DNA of 64,000 nucleotides from Brienomyrus brachyistius (lineage: Eukaryota > Chordata > Actinopteri > Osteoglossiformes > Mormyridae): positions 17,718,461 through 17,782,460 of the forward strand of contig NC_064548.1 in assembly GCF_023856365.1 (NCBI RefSeq), in the 5' to 3' direction. Numbering within the stretch: position 1 is the first letter of the stretch; each line of letters begins with the position of its first letter. This document shows positions 60,311 to 64,000 of this stretch, one piece after another. Both the position numbers and the translations under genes were made by a program. The notes beneath the pieces are model-generated. The model had not been told where the DNA came from and ran no database searches. It saw only the letters and a list, made by a program, of their open reading frames with translations.

Positions 60311-63300
60311 CACATTCCCAGTGGTTGAAGCGCATATATTTAGCTTGCTATTGCATGGTGTTCATTGTAATTTAAAACTTACATTAAAAGAGAAAAATCT
60401 TATTGTTTATGATGACTGATGTGGGGGAAAAAACCTTATTGGTACTTTAGTTTATGTACTTTTACCCTTCCTGTGTGCCTTATATAAATTCATTTTGATT
60501 TTATGATCAAAACAGAATCCTAGCAATTTCTTTGTATTTTGTTGGCAAAATCTATGAAACCAGATTCATTTAGGATGCATTATTTTTAAAGCTGTTTATG
60601 TTGGACTCTAAAATCTCAATAAAGCGTTTATTTGTTGGTGCTGAGCTAGAGGACGGAGTTTCAGCTGCAAACTAAGAAAGACGTCCACATGTCTATATCA
60701 GGCACTAGTCTGGATCGGTGTCCTGTCTATCACACAGGCATATCTAGGGGCTGGGTCACAGGCCCCAGCTGAAAGCGGATTGCCCCCTGATTGTCACTCA
60801 CTGACTTAACTTATATCATTGGCTAATGATCATATGCCCCCAATTATAAAAATCGCCCCTTGTGCTATGATGTTCTGGGCTGAATTGTAAGTTTGGTCTG
60901 TAATGAATACCGATGTGCAGTTTAATTCTCCCATGCTCTGGTGCTTGACTACTCACTTCCATCATCTCAGCTCAAGCCATCAGCTTGTCACTGCTGTGTT
61001 TGATCTCACCTACTCGTGCCTCATATTGTGCTTCTGCATGGCTCAGACAAGCATCACATAAGAAAAAGTTTGTTTTAGCATAATAGCAGTGCGCATGGGA
61101 GTTTTACTTACACAAAAATGTTTTGAGGGCAGCTACCAGTTCACCACTGATATGTACTGCGCTAGCCTTGGGATTTGAAGCAATGACCTTCTGGTTATAG
61201 ACACAACATCCTAAACAACTGGGCTGAACATCAATTATTTCTTTCTATTCTTCTGTCTATCCATCCATCCATCCATCTTCTGCTGCTTACCCAGGGTCAG
61301 GTCACATGGGCAGCAGCATAAGCAGGGATATTTCTTTTCTTATGTACAAGAAATGAATACCTAGAAGGAGGAGGTAAGGAGCATGTGCTGATTACAGCGC
61401 GTTGCCACACCCACCACACGGCAAACCACCTCGGGGATGAGAACCTGAGTGCAGCCATGTGGCGGGTGATGGTCCAAATGGACCAGTGTGAGTTTTTTTC
61501 CGGTGGCTGGAGTGCCAATCCTGCCACCAACCCTCAGATTTCCCTGTAAGTTGGAGGACCTCCTAGAAGAAGAGATTTAATTCTATGCATTATTTTATGC
61601 ATTTTGTACATGGCCATAGAACAGGTCTTAAGAACGTAGTGCTGTATTCTGGCTTTCATTGCGAGCCAAATCTCTGCATCCCATGCGATCGACGTGCTCC
61701 CTGCGCCCGGCAATGTGGTGCCTCCAGTGGAAGCTCCAGTGTCATCTGTGCCAAGCCCGCAGTGGCCGTATCCCAGAATGCCCCTCTCAATTGTGATTAA
61801 ATTATGGCAGATTGCCGTACCCCTCTGAGGGGACAGCCCTCGTTCACGTCTGACCCAGAATCACAGGCTGAGTGATGTCACCAGAGAGCTGAGCACAGCG
61901 GAGCTAGTCAGGCAGGATTGGTCACCTGAGAAAATGAACCCACGCTCAACACCCGTCGATTCTGCCAGCGAGCCATCGCTCCACCACATGTCAGCGTTTC
62001 TGTTGTCCTCAGCTGATTAGAGGCCCAGGTGCATCAGGCAGTCGCCTGCTAACTGTTTACAGTTTGCTTATATGCCCCCCCCCCCCCCATGGTTTTCCCA
62101 GACAGATTGCAGATATAAATATGACATGTCCCTGACAGGATATGGTTCATTATATCCATGTATATGCTTTTACCGACCAAGAATAAGGATTAAGTGAAAT
62201 ATACATGAAACTCTCCCATGTCTATTAGAAGCTGCTCCAAATTTGACAAACAGTTCAGGTTAAGTATCTTGCTCCATCTGGGATGCACACAGGACGTTGC
62301 CCGTAATATCCACACTAGCTGCTACCCAGTTTTGCTTTGCCATCACTGAAGCACACAGTTATGAACTGTAACCTTACTTATATTGTTCTCATTCTGATTT
62401 GTACCAAGAAATACAGTTGAAGGCGTTAATTGGTGTTTGTGGAAAGTTGGATTTTATGTTGCCCGTCTGCTCGTCCTACAACTTCTTGGCTCGAGGCTGA
62501 AATGGGAGTGTTTGGCACAGAGCATGGAAAGGCTACACTGAGTAAGATGGGCATGAGTGAGAGAAGACTGAGCTTTCATCTGTGCTGATCATTGCATTAC
62601 TCTTTGTTTCATTGTAACGTGTTTGCTGTGGATATGACACTGTCGACAGATGGTTTTATTGGGAATGAGTCTTTCAACCGGGGGATATTATGATGTCCTT
62701 TATTAAGTCATTGTTTGGTTTTTCACAAAATTCCATAAAGGGTCACATGAAATACAACACTGTCCTGATAAAAACACCTGAGCAAATATAGCCAGCTTGA
62801 CCTTCATCTTGATTAAATATATTTAAATGTTTACTTATGTCTTCATTCTGTCCTGCCGGACTTAAATCTTCATATGCCAGTTCTGGTTTATATTTTTTCA
62901 GGTGTGACTTTAGAAGGCCTCTTACATACAGGATGTTTGAAGGTTCTTTATTATCTTGTTCCGCAGCAGATTATTAGCAGCAGTTCATCTGGTCCCCAGT
63001 GACAGATAGCTGGAGTTCATTAATGGCAGATACTGATGCCTGAGCTGTATTGAACTGACCTGTTTTTACAGACATCTTGTTTGCGTGGCATTGGCATGGA
63101 GTTTGCTCCCCATGTACGAGTGGCGTTTCCTCAGGCTCCTAAATTTCCTCTTGCAGTCTAATAGCATGCAGTTAAGTGTAGTGGTGTCTCAAAATTTCCC
63201 AGTGCATGCTTTCATGTGGGTGTGCTGTCTTTGCCCTGTAATGCACTAGGGTCTTCCTTATGCCCCATGTCCCCGGGGTTAGTCTCACTGCAGCCCTGCA

Positions 63301-63738
63301 TTGGATGAGAGATTTTGGATGAAAGTTGCTCAGATTATAGATTCACATAGGATGATGTCAGATAAGAATGTTTTAATTGCCACATTGTCCAAGGAGTCGA
63401 GAACAAGGCAATGGGTGTTTTGCTGTAAGTGGCAGTGGTTGGTATGGACCCCCATGCTCTTGAATAATGGCCTGGTTCTCGCATGGTCGTGTGTTGGACT
63501 ACCTCAACCAAACACATCCTGATTTATCATTGTAAAACTGAATCACAATCATGCTGCCTGTGAATGAAAATGTGATGTGTCTTTATGTGCTACATTAGAG
63601 GGGCACTTCAGCTTGCTGGTGACTTGGCTCAAGACCCTCTTTGGTTTTGCGTCATAGGAGAAAAGTCCCATCAAAAGCAGCGGACAGAGACCCCTCTGCA
63701 AATCAGACAAGGCTGAGGACATGGTCCACACCAAAACA
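38846..63738 (+). CDS. reps2: RalBP1-associated Eps domain-containing protein 2, 5' portion (17 exons), runs off the right edge
   Basis: Endocytic adaptor linking RalBP1/Ral signalling to EH-domain NPF ligands. Exons: 38846-39025, 47643-47766, 48878-49053, 50400-50505, 53479-53582, 53738-53876, 54103-54166, 55502-55650, 55745-55824, 56734-56772, 57022-57106, 57549-57623, 58435-58483, 58635-58771, 59280-59341, 59578-59667, 63658-63738; 1740 nt, 580 codons, all phases close. EH1 spans exons 1-2 ([22 protein letters not shown]). EH2 spans exons 6-8: [14 protein letters not shown], then the EF-hand loop [13 protein letters not shown]. Proline-rich SH3 ligands follow: [20 protein letters not shown] and [11 protein letters not shown]. 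Exon 16 keeps NFADF, also present in REPS1. The C-terminal coiled coil and RalBP1-binding region must lie beyond 64000. Reps2 rather than reps1 by ETLHQ, by [10 protein letters not shown] and by linkage to ace2. Short exons 10 (39 nt) and 13 (49 nt) could be alternatively spliced. Confidence 0.92.
39855..40030 (+). mobile_element. Partial, diverged tRNA-derived SINE in reps2 intron 1
   Basis: GTCGGTTTGAATCCAGCC (box B-like) then GTGTGTGGAGTTTGCATGCTCTC, same family as 2283-2606. 3' half missing. Confidence 0.65.
40045..40441 (+). repeat. GGGGACC-type repeat ending in (GT)n, interrupted by a SINE piece
   Basis: Shares ACATTGTGGGGACC, GGTTAGGGCTGGG, TGTCATTG.TGGGATTAGGGTT and AAATGAATGGACGG with 60000-60307. 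Both copies end in a long GT tract (here 40380-40441). A SINE-tail-like piece (about 40128-40250, CATCCAATTTCTG...GGGAACCACCCAGGATGGGGG) interrupts this copy. Confidence 0.75.
41021..41050. repeat. Perfect 12-bp inverted repeat
   Basis: CTGATATAACAG and CTGTTATATCAG separated by TGACAG, followed by three ACGGTATCAAT/ACGGTAT units. Located in reps2 intron 1. Confidence 0.85.
42222..42246. repeat. (AT)n microsatellite
   Basis: About 12 AT units in reps2 intron 1. Confidence 0.9.
42395..42495 (+). mobile_element. 3' fragment of a tRNA-derived SINE
   Basis: GGTAGGCTGTAGGCTCC...ACCAGGATAAG followed by GATGGATGGATGGATG, matching the 3' end and tail of the SINE family. Confidence 0.6.
45665..45881. 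repeat. Poly-A run and (AC)n microsatellite
   Basis: A19 at about 45680-45698, and (CA)n with one GCA interruption at about 45829-45881, directly abutting the Tc1-like element. Confidence 0.9.
45882..46372 (-). mobile_element. Tc1-like transposon remnant in reps2 intron 1
   Basis: The ends CTCTAGAAAAAAATGAAGAGACCAC and GTGGTCTC...CCAGAGCTGTA form inverted repeats. The minus-strand frame includes [15 protein letters not shown] and [12 protein letters not shown], like the N-terminal DNA-binding part of Tc1 transposases. Most of the transposase is missing. Inverted relative of 26918-27196. Confidence 0.7.
48187..48666. mobile_element. pogo/Tigger-like MITE, about 480 bp, in reps2 intron 2
   Basis: The left end CAGTGGAAACTGCTTAATGTG and the right end (reverse complement CAGTGGAACCCGCTTATAGTG) match at most positions and continue with GATCAC. 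TA precedes the left end. Internal sub-repeats GATCACTATAAGC recur. Confidence 0.75.
49205..49335 (-). mobile_element. SINE body fragment, same family as 57975-58182
   Basis: GATCCTTTATTAACTTCTATGGGGGCATTG and CCCATCCTGCTCTCCATGAGACA...GTGAGAGCAAGC align with TTTATTGATCTTTGTGGGG and CCCATGCTGATCCCCATGACAGA...GTCAGAGCAAGC. Confidence 0.5.
50724..50908. mobile_element. hAT-type MITE, 185 bp, with 8-bp target duplication
   Basis: TIRs GGTCGCACTTTACAATAAGG and (reverse complement of right end) GGTGCCACTTTACAATAAGG, flanked by AGACTTTT at 50716-50723 and 50909-50916. In reps2 intron 4, 218 bp after exon 4. Confidence 0.9.
51110..51400 (+). mobile_element. tRNA-derived SINE, 5'-diverged copy
   Basis: GTGTGGAGTTTGCATGTTCTC, GGTTAATTGGAGTTACCAAATTGCCCGTAGG and GAAAATGGATGAATGG tail: same family as 2283-2606. 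Confidence 0.8.
51818..51900. mobile_element. Single end of a DNA transposon
   Basis: ACAGGCAGTCCTCAGGTTATGAATGAGATCCATTCC resembles the terminal sequence of a common vertebrate DNA-transposon group. The other end is not visible. Confidence 0.35.
52022..52355 (-). mobile_element. tRNA-derived SINE, full length, best-preserved copy
   Basis: (ATCC)n at 52022-52041, then the complete body to the head GGGCGGCATGGTGGTGCAGTGG on the minus strand at 52355. It is closest to the consensus inferred from the copies here. A target duplication is not obvious. Confidence 0.9.
54985..55311. mobile_element. MITE with GATGCTCCTC TIRs in reps2 intron 7
   Basis: The left end GGATGCTCCTCCACTTACGATG and the right end (reverse complement TAGATGCTCCTCGCTTTACGATG) match closely. 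The ends resemble those of the element at 18903-19223 (CTCCTCTACTTACGA), so the two may belong to related families. Confidence 0.75.
56641..56674. repeat. (GT)n microsatellite in reps2 intron 9
   Basis: About 16 GT units, 60 bp before the 39-nt exon 10. Close GT tracts are known in general to affect use of weak exons. Confidence 0.9.
57975..58182 (-). mobile_element. tRNA-derived SINE (third family) in reps2 intron 12
   Basis: On the minus strand: head GTGTGTGGCTCGGTGGGCTAAGC (box A) and GGTTGCTGGTTTGAGCCC (box B), ending in CAATAAAGTGTCATCATTAT. Confidence 0.7.
60000..60307 (+). repeat. GGGGACC-type repeat ending in a (GT)44 microsatellite
   Basis: Same family as 40045-40441 with the same order of blocks. 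The GT tract at 60219-60307 is the longest in the window and gives artefactual Cys-Val frames. Confidence 0.8.
60308..63657. other. Rest of reps2 intron 16, repeat-rich
   Basis: Holds an (ATCC)4 tract with a TCTGCTGCTTACCCAGGGTCAGG repeat (61258-61300), a poly-C run (62077-62089), and a diverged SINE at 63085-63310 (CATTGGCATGGAGTTTGC, CCCTGTAATGCACTAGGG). No exon could be supported between 59667 and 63658. Confidence 0.5.
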
Positions 63739-64000
63739 GTACGTGCTGATCCTAGTGGGCCTCTTGGGGAATGAATGTTTTCTGTACCATGCAGTTTGAA
63801 CAGTACCTTACAATAAAATCCTGAAAATGATCAGTATTATGTTAAAATGGGTACTGGTGATCTTTCATATTACATCACACTATTTTTCTTTGGTACAATA
63901 ATAAATTTTCCTTTTCCAGTGTTTTTTTTCTGGTGTTACTAGATGAAATAATCCTTTATTAGATAAATTAGATGCTAAGGCTTTCATTCCAAAGTGATTA

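Noticed and set aside
60178..60419. Cys-Val repeat open frames over the (GT)n tract (also 40334-40541 and 4073-4477)
   Set aside because: Pure dinucleotide-repeat artefacts.
1..64000. CRISPR arrays, bacterial operons, riboswitches, integrated viral genes, tRNA/rRNA genes
   Set aside because: The DNA is vertebrate. tRNA-like boxes seen are SINE heads, and no viral structural or polymerase frame beyond LINE fragments was recognised.

Overview
This is a eukaryotic window from a ray-finned fish, almost certainly a teleost. Genes are split by GT-AG introns, intergenic DNA is AT-rich and full of repeats, and the protein sequences are vertebrate. Typical fish repeats occur throughout: tRNA-derived SINEs with (ATCC)n tails, hAT, Tc1/mariner and pogo-like MITEs, L2/Rex-like LINE fragments and long (GT)n tracts. 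The species cannot be read from the sequence.

Four protein-coding genes can be rebuilt exon by exon, with every splice phase closing. (1) 8.1-11.2 kb, minus strand: a complete 7-exon ankyrin-repeat/SOCS-box gene, 301 codons, closest to ASB11 (ASB9 is the close relative). (2) 20.6-24.1 kb, plus strand: a complete 7-exon interleukin-1 family gene, 348 codons, with no signal peptide and with an N-terminal segment that reads like a PDZ domain. (3) 25.2-33.2 kb, minus strand: a complete 18-exon ace2 (carboxypeptidase plus collectrin-like domain), 809 codons, tail to tail with gene 2. (4) 38.8 kb to beyond the right edge, plus strand: reps2 (Eps15-homology endocytic adaptor), 17 coding exons and 580 codons in the window; its 3' end lies outside.

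Layout: 1-8.1 kb is a graveyard of LINE, SINE and DNA-transposon pieces with no recognised gene. 11.2-20.6 kb is a repeat-rich spacer with a 0.7-kb GT-rich minisatellite and several MITEs. 24.1-25.2 kb is the short spacer between the two convergent genes. 33.2-38.8 kb holds a 14-bp minisatellite, two or three MITEs and a TATA/ATG arrangement of unknown meaning. reps2 intron 1 (8.6 kb) and intron 16 (4 kb) are also filled with repeats.

The order asb11-like / ace2 / reps2 matches the ancestral block on human Xp22.2, where ASB11, ACE2 and REPS2 are near neighbours, and this supports the orthology calls. The genes do not form a pathway; they share location. The observation most worth pursuing is the IL-1 family gene in this block: its PDZ-like N-terminal module is not part of the textbook IL-1 architecture.
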